Under the pieces are notes generated by a model, which saw only the letters and a list, made by a program, of their open reading frames with translations, did no database searches and was not told the DNA's origin. Positions 9,690 through 21,309 of a DNA stretch of 64,000 bases are shown piece after piece. Source of the stretch: Bryum argenteum (lineage: Eukaryota > Streptophyta > Bryopsida > Bryales > Bryaceae); assembly GCA_037043015.1 (NCBI GenBank), contig CM073325.1:9093001-9157000 (forward strand), read 5' to 3'. Made by a program: the position numbers and the translations under genes. The stretch's first letter is position 1. Every line of letters begins with the position of its first letter.

Positions 9690-10580
9690 ATACAATGCCT
9701 AGTTGAACTCTTTAAAATTGTCACTTGAAGCAAGGTCTCTCTCAGCAGTTGGATCAGCTAGACGATTGTCTGATAAGTGGCTCAAAAACCATTCAAATTT
9801 TGAATTAGCAAGCTCCTTGATTAGTTACAAAGGGAGTTATTTTTGAAAGATGTGCATAGTATGTACAAAACGAGACCAACTAGATTTTTTTTTTTTTTAT
9901 CAATATTGGATTGATTATAATTTTTGGAAGGAAAAACCATAGGTGTACTCAAAATTGCTAAACGTGAAATGTACCCATGAGTGCACCAAATTTTGAAGGT
10001 AGAAGCTATAATGTACCTCATGCTTGGATAGGCCTAGTGAGCGCTTTGTAGTGATGTGTGCGTTTGAGCCACCTACCACAATTGTTTCATTGTCAAGTCT
10101 GATCAAAATAACATCTTTGATCTTCAAGCTTTCAAACTATACATAATTCTTGAACATGAAGTTCTGTAAAGTCCTATTATTCCCTATGAAGTAATATGGT
10201 AATCTAGGCATGTGACTACGTTCTCATTTTTTATCCAAGTTTCTTGAAACTTTTTCGGTAGATGAGGATTAATACAAGCTTCAATGGGTTCAACTTTTGC
10301 TCAAATCAAACAATGCCAAAACCATGGGCACTTGTTTGCAATTTTGGAGAGAAGAGACAACTTTGGCACATGAACTATGTTGACTTTCAAAGAATAATCT
10401 TAAGTTACTCATTTAGAATATAGAAAAGATATAATAAATATCCTCTTCTATATTTCAATAGAGTCAAGATTTGGAATACTGTTGATAGTCAAAACAAAAT
10501 TCTCCCACTATTCCAGGAGAATGTAATCATAAATATTGAGAAAGGCATAAAAATTACATTTAGCCAATAAAGAACAAGCT
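9690..10580. other. intergenic, nothing assigned
   Basis: AT-rich, with a T-run near 9888-9900. No gene or bounded element recognised. Confidence 0.35.
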
Positions 10581-10584
10581 AATG

Positions 10585-10935
10585 TAAAGGGGGAGGCCCC
10601 CATCGGAGGGACTCCCGGCCTGTGAGGGACCCGACCCGAGGAGGGTGGGAGCCCGACGAGGGAGGGTCACGAACTGGCCGGGAGTCCCAACGATGGGGAC
10701 CTCCCCCGGCGTAACTACTCCCTGTAAATGAAACCCTGGGCAGGGCGGACAGAATCGGCACTTCAGCTGACGTACGCTTCTCTCACAGCTTAGTCAATGC
10801 TACAATGCAGTCAAGTTTTCTATAGGCTCACAGGGAATTCCCTGTGAGCCTATATGAAGCTACAATGCTCAAAGTCGTTCCACGAAGGGAGAGCCTCCCA
10901 GACATCAAAGGTTAATTTACAGGGAGTAGTTACGT
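10585..10935. repeat. GC-rich palindromic block, copy 1, with 20-bp inverted-repeat element
   Basis: The left half (10590-10709) is a GC-rich hairpin: CATCGGAGGGACTCCCGGCC is answered by GGCCGGGAGTCCCAACGATG. The right half (10710-10934) is bounded by perfect 20-bp inverted repeats, CGTAACTACTCCCTGTAAAT and its complement, and encloses a perfect 34-bp palindrome at 10821-10854 centred on GAATTC. A second copy of the whole block is at 32558-32907, with the 34-bp palindrome reduced to one arm. It is probably a non-autonomous DNA transposon. The superfamily is not clear. Confidence 0.65.
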
Positions 10936-11348
10936 ATATAGTCAAATTTTAGTATCCCTACACACTCACTGCAAGGTGTTATTCTACATAATCCACACCT
11001 TCACTACTTTCAAAATTTGGTGACTATGGAGGTACCCAACATCATGATAATAATTAGTGTGGAGATTGTTTTGACTCACAAGCTCCAGTGCAAAGAAAAA
11101 GCACTAAGGGTGGTCACATTGAACTGAAGCCCTTGAGCAAGAGCCACAATTACTATGCCCCCAACAAATCATACGTTCAAATGATACAAGACTTCTTCCA
11201 CACATTCTTATACGAATGAAACCACAGGGTCCTACATTTGAAAAATACAAAACTCATCCTAATAATTGTTCTACTCGATGTACTCGAAACAGCAATTTTG
11301 AGAGTTTCCTGGAGAAGGATTGACTACTTATTCAATGTTACATCATCA

Positions 11349-13550
11349 TCATGTACCTTGTGGTAACATGGCTGCAGCCACTATTCGGCCTTCTTCATTC
11401 AAGATGTTGAATGTTGAGGTTGCATTAGCCTGCATACAACACCAATACACAAATGCACTATCAAAGACCTGTTACTTAAGAATCCAAGTCATCTTACATT
11501 AATGAAAATGCAAACCACTTGTGTAAATCCAATCCAGCATTGCGTTTTACCAAAACATGCAAAACAAATCAATACGATTCACCCGAGTACTCGAGTCGTT
11601 TATCCACTTCTACAAGAGCCTACTCATTTGACATGAGAGGAATATGAGCAGCTCAGGATATAAATGCTTAGAAGATGCCTTAATTGATCCAATTCGAGAT
11701 GTTCTCTTTGCGCAAAAGTTCAGATTCATCATTTTTTTATGGTAGTTAATTGTACAATGCGAAGTGAGAGTTTTTGTAAGGATAGAAATTGATGTCGTTA
11801 GAATTCATGAAAGCAAGCCATAGCTCGAAAATAAATACTACATTCGTCTCAGGAAAAACACTGGTTGATTTTTTTAAAATGGTCTAGATTGCTCATTGAT
11901 ATGGTTTGGATGGTCTGAATTACTCATTAATATCAAATCTGGGTATTATTATGAGACAGGTCAAAACAGAACATAACAGAGATTAGTATGATTCTTGACT
12001 GTATTATTTGTAAACTGGAGAATTGGTCTCTAGACGTTATAGTTTGAGGTGCGTACCGTGTCTACTGCTTCCAGCTTGATGCCATTCTTTCGGAGGTAGT
12101 CGCGCAATTCTTGACTAACACGGCCCATCCTTCTCCCGCACCCCAGTATCAATATTTCTGGCACCCCATCAATCAATCACTATGTATTCAGTATCGACAA
12201 AAAGCCGTGAGCAATCTTAGATCGATAGATCAATCCGAGAGCGAAACTCCTAGCTAAACACAAAAGCAACACACAAAATAAAAATTCATCTGAATCGAAT
12301 GCATACCGGGTGCAGGTCTGAGAAGCTCAAATATGGCCAAACTGTGCAAATCCAACCCCAAGACGAGTTAGCATGTCTCCACAATGATCAGTTTTTTTCG
12401 TATTTCGAATCGATTCTGATTTCAAGTCAAGGCTTGAACCTCGAGTCTGTCTTTAAGTTGCAATATTCTGCAATAATGGCACTTCTATGGGGCAATATTC
12501 TGCATTAGAGGTGCCATTTTGGAACCATGATCAAATATGCCACCAGATTTTGACAAGATGGCAATTGTGGTATGTCAAAATGGACCTTTGAATAGTGCCA
12601 TTGAAACGGAATTGCCCAGAGCATGAGAGCACATTCACATGAAGGCCAGACAGACATACTTGCCTTTCAGGTGTGACGTCCTCGAACGATTTGGGAGTCC
12701 ATTTCAATGCTAGTCTGCTAAGGCATATGATTGAGCCCTCTATCTCCACTCCATTAGCATAAAACTTGCTCTCATCGTACCTGAAAAAAATTCCACGAAC
12801 TCAGATAAATGGCAATCAAAATCCGAATGAGAGCAAGGGTTAGAATCCATGAAGTTCGTCCTTCTTAGAAACTTAATCCAATCAAAACAGCTCCATCCAT
12901 GCTCTACATGCATATTACAAACCAGCAACAATTAGATTCATGAAGATTATCCGAACAATCATCTAAAAAAAGAATGTAATGGCATTGTTAGAATGATTGA
13001 TAAGATGGAGGTACTGTACCCATTGATGCGAATTTTCTCTGCAGTGTCCGCTCCAGCAAAGACATCGTAATCTTCATAATTTCCATAAGCACGTCTGCGA
13101 TCACCCAAATGCACACCAAAGGCGCCATAATCATTAGATACTGATCTGCAAAAGTAATCTGGTGAACTTAGTTGTGCGTGGATGGGCAAAGTAGGTAGAT
13201 TTGCAGAATGATCAGACCTGAAACTTCTAAAATTTGTTATAATTGCTGTGCATTTTTGAAGTTGGAATTGTAGCTAAATTGACGCATTACGTTCTAGAAT
13301 GTTGGGATGTTCAGGTGGAGTACATAAAAAACCAGCCCTTGAAGCTATTATGCGCCATATTCACCCATTTACAATAATGCGCCAATACCGAGCAGGATGA
13401 CTTGTGTGAGGAGCGATGCCCTACAACCCTACAACCCTAAAAAACTGACCGGCTAAAACCCTAAACCCCAGAAACAAACCTGAGAAGGGGTTCCCACGAT
13501 CGTCCTCGCGACAGCATCCCTCGCACAAGAGCGCCTCCAAATCTCGCCAT
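11349..13550 (-). CDS. NDUFAF3-type mitochondrial complex I assembly factor (Mth938/DUF498 domain)
   Basis: Six coding exons give a 176-residue protein: 13550-13480, 13145-13020, 12780-12664, 12341-12307, 12157-12057 and 11429-11349. All junctions keep frame. The product starts MARFGGALVRGML with a basic, Ser/Arg-rich leader suitable for mitochondrial import, then has RINGYDESKFYANGVEIEGS, PAPEILILGCG (residues 114-124) and FNILNEEGRIVAAAML, the signature blocks of the NDUFAF3/Mth938 family. The length fits the family. NDUFAF3 homologues help assemble complex I at the inner membrane. The intron after exon 3 uses a GC donor (AG|GCAAGT), the textbook GC-AG form. Intron 1 starts with several ACCCTAA/AAACCCTA telo-box-like motifs (13430-13470), common near plant housekeeping promoters. 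Confidence 0.88.
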
Positions 13551-14660
13551 CGAACCACCGAATGTCACTATCTCGAAGTAGACCCTAAATTGTCTGGGCC
13601 ACGACCTCTCTCACTCTCTTTGCGAAGCGAGCATTCTAATCTAAGCTCCAGCGATCCAAATTCGATGCAGGTTGCCTATCTCTTCTAATCAAACGCGGTT
13701 TGAAGGATCTGAAATGGAATACGAGCTACTCTCACTCTCATTCACATGCTCTGGAGCTAAACTTCCAACTACATTCTGGAGAAATTGGTAGAGAGTGCAA
13801 AGGTATCCAACTCTGGTCGAAGGAATTGTGGAGCATGCGTGCCCATTCATCGTCTTGGACCTCCACGAACTGGTGTGGTTTTATGCTTTACACTTGGCAT
13901 CCCTCCATGTTCTATTGTAGCATGCTCCCAGAGCACCCACAAAGCACTCAAGAAGAAGAACAGCAAGAGGAGTTAGCATGAATAAGGGTCGGTTCACACT
14001 ATGCTGCCCAAGTCAGAGGGTGTCGCCCAAACTCCTCTCATTCTTTAGCAAGAGGTGGAGAGAAAAGTCCATCAGAATTTAGTATTGGTGACATCTGAGT
14101 ATTTTGTTGCAAAAAAGTTTAGTCTCTCAACCAAAGTTTGAGTTTCCATTGTCATTGTGTCCAAACTCTTAGTTGAGCCGCTAAACTCTTGGCGCCAAAA
14201 CTATCAAAATTTGTTGTCATGTGGGCACTTTGGGCACCTTTCACCTCTGGACTTTGGGCTCTAATGTGATGATCAAGAGGCCGAACTTTTGCTCTCCACC
14301 AATCAAATTATTGGATTTACTTGACCTCTCGACTGATGGGCATAGTGTGAATTGCCCTTAATATGGAATGCTCCCAAAGTACCCACGAAGAAGAACAACA
14401 AGACCAAACCTCTAGCAGAGTTAGCATGACTAAATTGTTTATTTGACCTTCCCTTGAAGATATGTCTACATGCCATAACACTAGGGTGTAGGACTAAAAT
14501 CAGTCACCTCCTAAATATATTTTTAGGGATTTTTTTTACATGTTACAGAGAGAATTGTTGTGATTAAATAATCATCCGTGATAAAGTACTTATAAGACGA
14601 GTGGCCGAACAAAATTGGCCAAATTATGTGTAAAGCTCATGCAAAATGAAGTGAAAAATC
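13551..14660. other. upstream region of the complex I factor gene; no second gene seen
   Basis: The first ~150 bp will hold the promoter and 5' UTR of the minus-strand gene. On the plus strand a 93-codon ORF (13700-13981) has no recognisable domain and overlaps another ORF in a second frame, so it is not taken as a gene. A short phrase (CACCCACAAAGCACTCAAGAAG) recurs in altered form at 14370-14395, suggesting a diverged duplication. Confidence 0.35.
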
Positions 14661-14665
14661 ATTGT

Positions 14666-15657
14666 TAATTCAATATTTGAATATCGAGAAACAACATTTT
14701 GGATGGAAGGCAACAACTTTAAAGAGCCATAGCTTCTTTATCTGAGGTCCGTTTTGGATGAAACCACGAGGGTGCACGTCCCATTTAAAGTTTAGTTTAG
14801 TTTGTGTAGTCAAATTTGCACACCTATACAATAAATTATGAATTTATGGCAAGCAATTTAGTGAATGCAACTCTTGTTTTAAGGCTTTTAAGCATTGGGC
14901 ATGTTTTACCATTGCAAGTCAATCATGTGAATCCAATTTAGTTTTATTTTTATTTTTCTTGCGTAAGTATGATCTTAGGATGCAAGATTTTGCGGTGTTA
15001 TTGAGATGGAGATGAACATCTTTCTAGTTGGTGAATTTTCAATGCAATAGGTATATTGATAGTATTTCTACCTTAACCCTTAAAGGTCCTTGAGGTCTGA
15101 AATGGGCAGCCCAAAATTGGATCACAACATCTTTTGGACTTGGGTATCATGAATAGTGCACTTTTAAAACTTGGGAATCATGAATGGACCAATCAATGAT
15201 GAGCTTGCAACCTTCTACAAGTTTATGTACAACCCAACCTACCTACCACAATCCTTTCAAAGCACAAAATCACTCATACAAATTGTGATTTGAATTGTAA
15301 AATTTCATTTTTTGAATGCATCATAAGAAGGTGACCAGTTTGACATCAAAACATAAGTGAAAAGTTGAGTACAATGAGAGCTACAAGGCATATTCTGTTG
15401 GAAAATAACCCCTCGGGCTTGCTTGAGCGTCTAAGGGTTAAAATGAAAATGATGAATTTTTTGTTCATTTGAGTATTGATACCTTATAATCTCTCAATCT
15501 ATGAGGTCCCATGACTTATATTTTGACCTACAACGAGTCTATTACAAGTTTATACAACTAATATCCAAATAGCCTAACTTCTTTTTCATCTATGACACTT
15601 TTTTGAAAATGTGTTTTTTTGGAATTTGTTTTTAAAATAGATTGGGTCGTTTAGGGG
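14666..15657. mobile_element. piggyBac-type MITE, family B, copy 2, interrupted
   Basis: Alignable to the 7962-8568 element over its length (ACATTTTGGATGG...AAAGAGCCATAGCTTC; ...TCGTTTAGGGG). A 361-bp-family MITE (15077-15437) sits at the TTAA that corresponds to the intact TTAA at 8344-8347 in copy 1. The right flank is TCAA rather than TTAA, consistent with age. Confidence 0.6.
15077..15437. mobile_element. piggyBac-type MITE, 361-bp family, copy 5
   Basis: TTAA-flanked (15073-15076; 15438-15441), the same length as copy 1. Ends CCCTTAAAGGTCC and GAGCGTCTAAGGG. Inserted in a family B element. Confidence 0.8.
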
Positions 15658-15760
15658 TCAAGTTTACGTTTGTTGGATAGCAACTTACTATAATATTTCT
15701 CATTGTTTGATGCAAACCCACGCCATGAGCCCTTCCACTCATGTGTAAGAGCAATAGAAA

Positions 15761-16057
15761 TTAACCTCAAAGTGCCGACAATTGTCAAAATTCAACATTT
15801 TGGATGGCAGCATGAAACTTTGAAAAGCCATAACTTCTTTATCCAAAGTCCCTTTTTGACAAAATTTGTTGAGTTGGAACCTAAATCAAGTTTAGTTTTA
15901 GAAGTAAAAACTGCACATCCATCCAAGGTGATACAAATTTATGACATGCATTCTAATGCACACAGATTTCGTTTCAAAATCTTAAAACATGGAGCATGTT
16001 CTACCTTTGCAAATCAATCACTTGGATCATTTTGAGTTTTCCATTAATCTCTATTGT
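15761..16057. mobile_element. piggyBac-type MITE, family B, copy 3 (5' fragment)
   Basis: Begins at a TTAA (15761-15764) and follows copy 1 through CAACATTTTGGATGGCAG and AAAAGCCATAACTTC. Similarity is lost where the SINE at 16069 begins. Confidence 0.5.
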
Positions 16058-16068
16058 CTACCTTGTAA

Positions 16069-16426
16069 AGGCACCACAAGCCTTGGCTTGGTGGTTAGGA
16101 CTTAGGCCCCCAATGAGGAGGTCGTGGGTTCTATTCCCCATGCCGGCGTGGTGCTCACCACTATAGTCCACCCAACTATTGTGGGGGGTCTTTGGACCTT
16201 GTTGTATGGGTACCTCAAAGCCCTTTGGGGGGATACTATGTCAAGTATCTTCAAGGCACTTCTAATTAGCTAGAAACTAGCGTAGTTATAGTGTCCACCC
16301 TCGAAAGGGGGAAGTAGTATTGTTCCAATTTCCCCTTGTCCGGTGGCCATCGGGATATTAGCATTACGAACGGACACTTCATTCACGCCGGCCCCTAGAA
16401 AGGGACCGGAGTTTCTATCTATCTAT
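16069..16426 (+). mobile_element. tRNA-derived SINE, full length
   Basis: Internal RNA polymerase III promoter: box A TGGCTTGGTGG (16084-16094) and box B GGTTCTATTCC (16127-16137). The 3' end is a (TATC)n tail, and an 11-bp target duplication CTACCTTGTAA flanks it (16058-16068; 16427-16437). A second full-length copy is at 33024-33387 on the minus strand and a 3' fragment at 51121-51296. SINEs do not code and need a LINE partner; the tail type may identify it. Confidence 0.88.
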
Positions 16427-16439
16427 CTACCTTGTAATT

Positions 16440-17625
16440 GTCCTCGTTGTGCAGAAATTACCAATCCTTAGTGCTTCAAAGAGGAATGGGCAAATTCTAT
16501 CATTGGTGCCAAGTAGCAATAACATATTCACAATTGTCCTTGAAATGTCATTGTAATCATAGATCGTGCCAAAATGAAGTGGAAGTCGTGCTCGTATATG
16601 TCGGACTCATATTCAACAACATTCACTTGCACATGTTTGCTCCATTGGAGGTCGCTTTACACAATGGACCATGAAGATTGACCACGTCCTTCTATTACTT
16701 GGGATTGGAGAGTAAAGTGCTCTTGGTCACATTTGGCTTTACACTACCTCGAAAGAAGGAGAATGATTGCTTACTTTGAGGTCCCCAAAATATGCTAAAT
16801 TTTGCATAATAGATAATGTTTACATAGTCTCCTTGATTATAGTTGAGTCAAAGCAAATGCCTCAACTCAACTACGCAAAGGAGACTATGAGGCTCAATTT
16901 TTTTTTATTGGCTAGTGTTCAATTATTTAAAGAGAAAGAAGGAAAAAATAGGAGAGTAAAAGAGAGAATGATGAGGAATTACATTAGAGAATTGAGAGCT
17001 CTGATTGTGCTGCTTTGGCCAATATATCGTGTTTTTTGTGTATTTGCATGATTGTCTCCCAGTTTGTACCTTGGAGTCTAATGTAAAAAAATAAATTGTA
17101 TTCAAACAAATAGCTTACTATTGATACCTTGCTCGCCCCATTCTGTGACATACCTTGTGATCTACAAGGATTTTAGTGTGGAAGTAGATACGCTGTACGG
17201 AAATACGTCTGAGATGCCAGACCCAGACTGCAGTCATTTGGCACAAAGATTTGCTCCACATCTTTTTCTAAAGACTATTGGAATTGACTCGTGATGTCAC
17301 TAGTGTTTTATTTAAATTGCAAAGAGCATGCAACTATTGTGAACTAATTGTCTTCTGGTTTCTTCACCAAAACCTTGAGAATGATCACTTCCCAAAAACA
17401 TTCTCTCGATATAGTGCACAGTAATTGTCACATCCATACACTTGGATTCCCAAAACATGCCTTTAAATATCTTGCATAATTTCAAGAGCAAGACGTATTG
17501 CATGCTTACAATCACTAATCCACACCTCCCATGGGACCTGCAAGGGTTATAGCCTTAAACTTGTCTAAGTCCAAATCTACTTTACACTACAAGAGTGACC
17601 AAGCCACTGAAAATTTCATTGTGAT
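16440..17625. other. intergenic; shared fragment and small palindrome
   Basis: 16640-16840 resembles 46432-46560 (GTCGCTTTACACAATGG..., AAAGAAGGAGAATGA...), so both belong to an unnamed dispersed repeat. CATAGTCTCCTT and AAGGAGACTATG (about 16825-16893) form a small hairpin. No gene was found; the 94-codon ORF at 16767 shows no family resemblance. Confidence 0.4.
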
Positions 17626-17629
17626 TTAA

Positions 17630-18020
17630 CATGGTCAAGATTCTTGGCGAGGAACCATGACCATCAAAATGATTTTAATTTCTTGATTAAGGCTCTTGTT
17701 GAGGAGCCATGACCATCAAAATGATTTTTAATCTTCTCGATCAAGGCTCTTGACCAAGAGCCATGACCATCAAAATGAGTTTAATTTTTTTGGTCAAGGC
17801 TCTTGTCCAGGAGCCATGACCATCAAAATGGTTATAATTTTCTTGATCAAGGCTCTTGGCAAGGTGCCATGACCATCAAAATGAGTCTAATTTTTCTGGT
17901 CAAGGCTCTTGGCAAGGTGCCATGACCATCAAAATGAGTCTAATTTTTCTGGTCAAGGCTCTTACACACTAGTCATGGTTATCAAAATGATTTTAATTTT
18001 CTTGGTCATGGCTCTTAGTC
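17630..18020. repeat. tandem repeat, ~53-bp unit, ~7 copies
   Basis: The unit contains CCATGACCATCAAAATGA and TCAAGGCTCTTG, at about 17655, 17710, 17763, 17816, 17869, 17923 and 17976. The two halves of the unit are partly complementary (CAAGGCTCTTG is near-palindromic). Non-coding minisatellite. Confidence 0.85.
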
Positions 18021-18386
18021 CATAGTGTAAATGGACCTTAAATTGCACTTCACAGTACTGTACTGGAGCCGTATTGATAATTGAAGAACCTGAAGGAGTG
18101 TGAACCATGTGCAAAGACTTGGTTGCTTTGTTGGTATGGGGAGCACTTTACTCCAACTATCCAATTGCCAACATGAGCATATTAAATCCATTTGTAGATC
18201 AACTAGATTTGAGACGCTTTGTTTTCAGAAGATTATATTATCTCATAAATGATGCTATGTGATTTGATAGCTTTTCAAGATTTTTACCTTTGACTTTTAA
18301 ATTTCCTCAATGCAAAATTGTCTAAATTTTAGAAATTGACTTTTGTCTACGTCATGTCTACACAAGCTCAATCTAAGCATTATTAA

Positions 18387-19313
18387 CCCCTAAAAATCTA
18401 GGAAAAACCAATTCGGTTTTCTGAGATTTCGGGCAGCTCATTTTAAGGAATTATATTGATATTATTGCCTAAGATTTTCACATGATGCTCCCCATACTGT
18501 AATGTGTATGTGGTAAAATTTGCAAAGCCAAATTTTTATTTTATAACCTTCATCTAGAAATTCTAGGTTTCAAGTCCAAAACGGGCAGTTTAAAATAATT
18601 TTTTTTAAGTTTTTTTTTTTGGAATTATGTTCATTACCAAAATACTATTCAAATTCCAAAGTATCTGAATTCAAAAATTTAACCAATTTTACAAGGGCAG
18701 CCTCCAAAACTTTCAAAAACAATCTTCACAATTTCTAGTAATTTTACAATTCTTTCTTTAAAAAATTGCCAAAATTTGAGATTTTGGATTTTTTCCAAGA
18801 TTTTTTTTTTCAAAATTCAAGTTCTCATAAATGCACCTACTCACCGTCCAGATTCTTCTCAAAATAAACATATCATATGTGGTGCTTGTTTTACTATATG
18901 GTTGTTTTTAGACCTTCTTTCATAAAATAATTTACATTAAGGTCAAAAAGTGGAATTGGTCTCTAAAATTTTGCATGAGCGTATCCAACTTGATTACCTA
19001 CATGAAAAAAAATGACGGAAAAATGTTTGGAGTAACAATCATCAAGTTGCCCTAGGCACCATTTAGACAATGCCTGTCACGCAGCGGCAAAAAAAAGTCT
19101 TGGTCAAACTTTGATTGTTATGATCTCACAAATGACAAACATCCAACGGTTGAAATTTTGACCAGTTCTTTGTATACAAGTTAGGTACAAGATCTCACGG
19201 TTCAAAGTCTAAAATAATAATAAAAAGTTTCTCTATTTCCCCATTTCCCAACGAAGGTGAAAAATGGCAGTTTTTGGTTTTGGAGGTCGAGGAAATGCCT
19301 GTATTTTTAGGGG
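18387..19313. mobile_element. TTAA-flanked element related to the foldback family (927 bp)
   Basis: TTAA at 18383-18386 and 19314-19317; ends CCCCTAAAAATC and GTATTTTTAGGGG. The left ~170 bp follows the arm of the foldback element (GTGTATGTGGTAAAATTTGC). The right part is unrelated to that arm, so this version does not fold back. It is inserted in a 260-bp-family MITE (about 18290-19490) at the TTAA matching 4374-4377. Confidence 0.72.
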
Positions 19314-19599
19314 TTAAGAAGGTCCAATTGTATAATCTCAAAGTTAGCTTGATATTCTACTCACATGTTAGATTTGATTTGTTAATTTATCTTTATTTGT
19401 GAGATCATAATGGTGAAAGTTGGCTGGATTTTTCTCTTGGGGGAATCTCCGAACCCATTTTTATTTGGACTAAAGTTAGGGGTTAGTGTGATGAGGCCTT
19501 CATTTGTGAAGTGCTCTATCCCTTGAATGTCCCTATTTGTTTATAGAAAAAAAACACAATTTCCTTTTAAAAGTCATATATAGAAATGAATGTAAGAAA

Positions 19600-20517
19600 T
19601 TTAGATTTCTATTGTGCAATTTGGTCAAAGACTCCTTAAAGATGATGCGGAGCAAATTTTGGTGTCATGAGACCTTGTGGATTGTGAGATCATAGTGTAT
19701 TTGTACTCAAATAAAATTCTCGAAAATCCAAAATTTTCACCATAATGATTATCGTTGTACTATAAAGATCATCAAAAAAATATCTCGGCTCAAAAAACAG
19801 CCTTGCAATGGTGAAAAATGCCAAAATCCCTTGCACTAAATCTATATCGTATCTAGAAAACATCTTTAATTTGGTTTAGATTTGTAATACTGAGATTAGA
19901 CTCCAATGGAATCCATCCCAAAAGATGAAGTTGAAATCTAATGGTGGATAAAGAAGATATAACACTTCAAAAAACGTCCATCTTTTCACATTTTTTCATT
20001 GTGGAAGCATCATTGCAAATCTAATACCAAAAGTATTTGGTCGAAAAATCTTCCAACTAAAAATTTGTTAAATTTCATCTTAGGATCACTTTTGCGTAAA
20101 TAAATTTGTCAAAACTCTTTTGGATTTTCATAATTGGCTTGCAATGGTAAAGGATGCATATTGTTTAAAAACTCAAAACCAGAAGCTGCCTTTACCAAAA
20201 TGCATGCCATCAATCCATACTTCTCTGCAAATTCTACCATGGAAACAAGACTCAATTTCATTCAAGAAAATATTTGGATGAAGGACTTATGGCTCTTCAA
20301 AATTTCTCCCCTTCGTCCAAAATTTAGAAAAACAACATCGGGGACATGTATGGGTTAGAACATCTTCGATTAGAGAAAGCTTTCTACCACAAGAACAAGA
20401 CTTGAATCAAATTCCAACTCAAAAAATAAAGTTGAAATCCAACAGTGAATCAAGGACACACGACTCTCCATGTGCATTCTTAGAGTTCACTTTTGTGGAC
20501 CCAAGGACACTTAGAGG
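19600..20517. mobile_element. family B-type element, inverted, diverged
   Basis: Around 20270-20345 it reads as the reverse complement of the family B left part (GGATGAAGGACTTATGGCTC...). It ends ACTTAGAGG before TTAA 20518-20521, followed at once by CCCCTACAAATCCC, the start of another TTAA-type end whose partner was not found. Left boundary uncertain. Confidence 0.45.
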
Positions 20518-20947
20518 TTAACCCCTACAAATCCCTTGAAAACAAAAGTACCCTCATAGGATTTCGGTCACCTAAAAGTAGAAAATTCACAAGCTTTGTG
20601 GAAAATTGATAATAAAAGTGGGCTTATTTGGTTCAAAGAATGAATCAACTTGTCTTTACAAAAAGTCTTTAAAAACTCGGTTCGTCCCATCTCTTTGCAA
20701 TTATTCTCTTTTTTTTTAAAAGTATTTAAATAGTGTTTTCCCGAATTAGAATGATGAGGTACAGTAGTGACTGATTATCAAGGAGGTGGTGACCAGCCTG
20801 TCCTTGAAGACCCCCCCCTGGGGGTCTTCCCTCGTGCGAAGACCTGAAGTACAGGATTCCCTCGTGCGCCCGCTCTTCCGTCCTCGTGCAGGATCTCGGC
20901 TCATGCATTCATTGTCGTTATTCAAGTACGCATGTTGTCGTGTAAGG

Positions 20948-21304
20948 TAGCGACACCCATTCCCGTGGCTTTAAGCTAATTATCATACTTCTGAATGAGG
21001 AGTATGAGAAATTATTATACCAGGGGAAAGGCAATTAGATTTTAATCTGAAATGTATCGAAAAAGTCATGTTATTGGAAAATTTGTGTTCGTTCTTGATA
21101 ATCAAAGTCAAAAATTGATTTGCACATTTTGACTGTGTCTAAATGGCCTTGATTCCGTGACTTGGAGAAGCAAATTCTGCCACTATACTTTTACTGCATT
21201 TAGTAATATTTGTTCTCAACAAATGATCAAAGTCACTCAGATTGAGGTGCCCTGTATGCTGACGCAAATGGGTACAATAACGGGAATGGGTGTCGCTACC
21301 TTAA
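20948..21304. mobile_element. inverted-repeat element, 23-bp arms
   Basis: AAGGTAGCGACACCCATTCC at about 20946-20965 is answered by its exact complement near 21280-21303. Interior is non-coding and AT-rich. No clear target duplication; superfamily unknown. Just upstream is a 10-bp-arm C/G hairpin (GAAGACCCCC / GGGGGTCTTC, near 20807-20830). Confidence 0.5.
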
Positions 21305-21309
21305 AGGAC

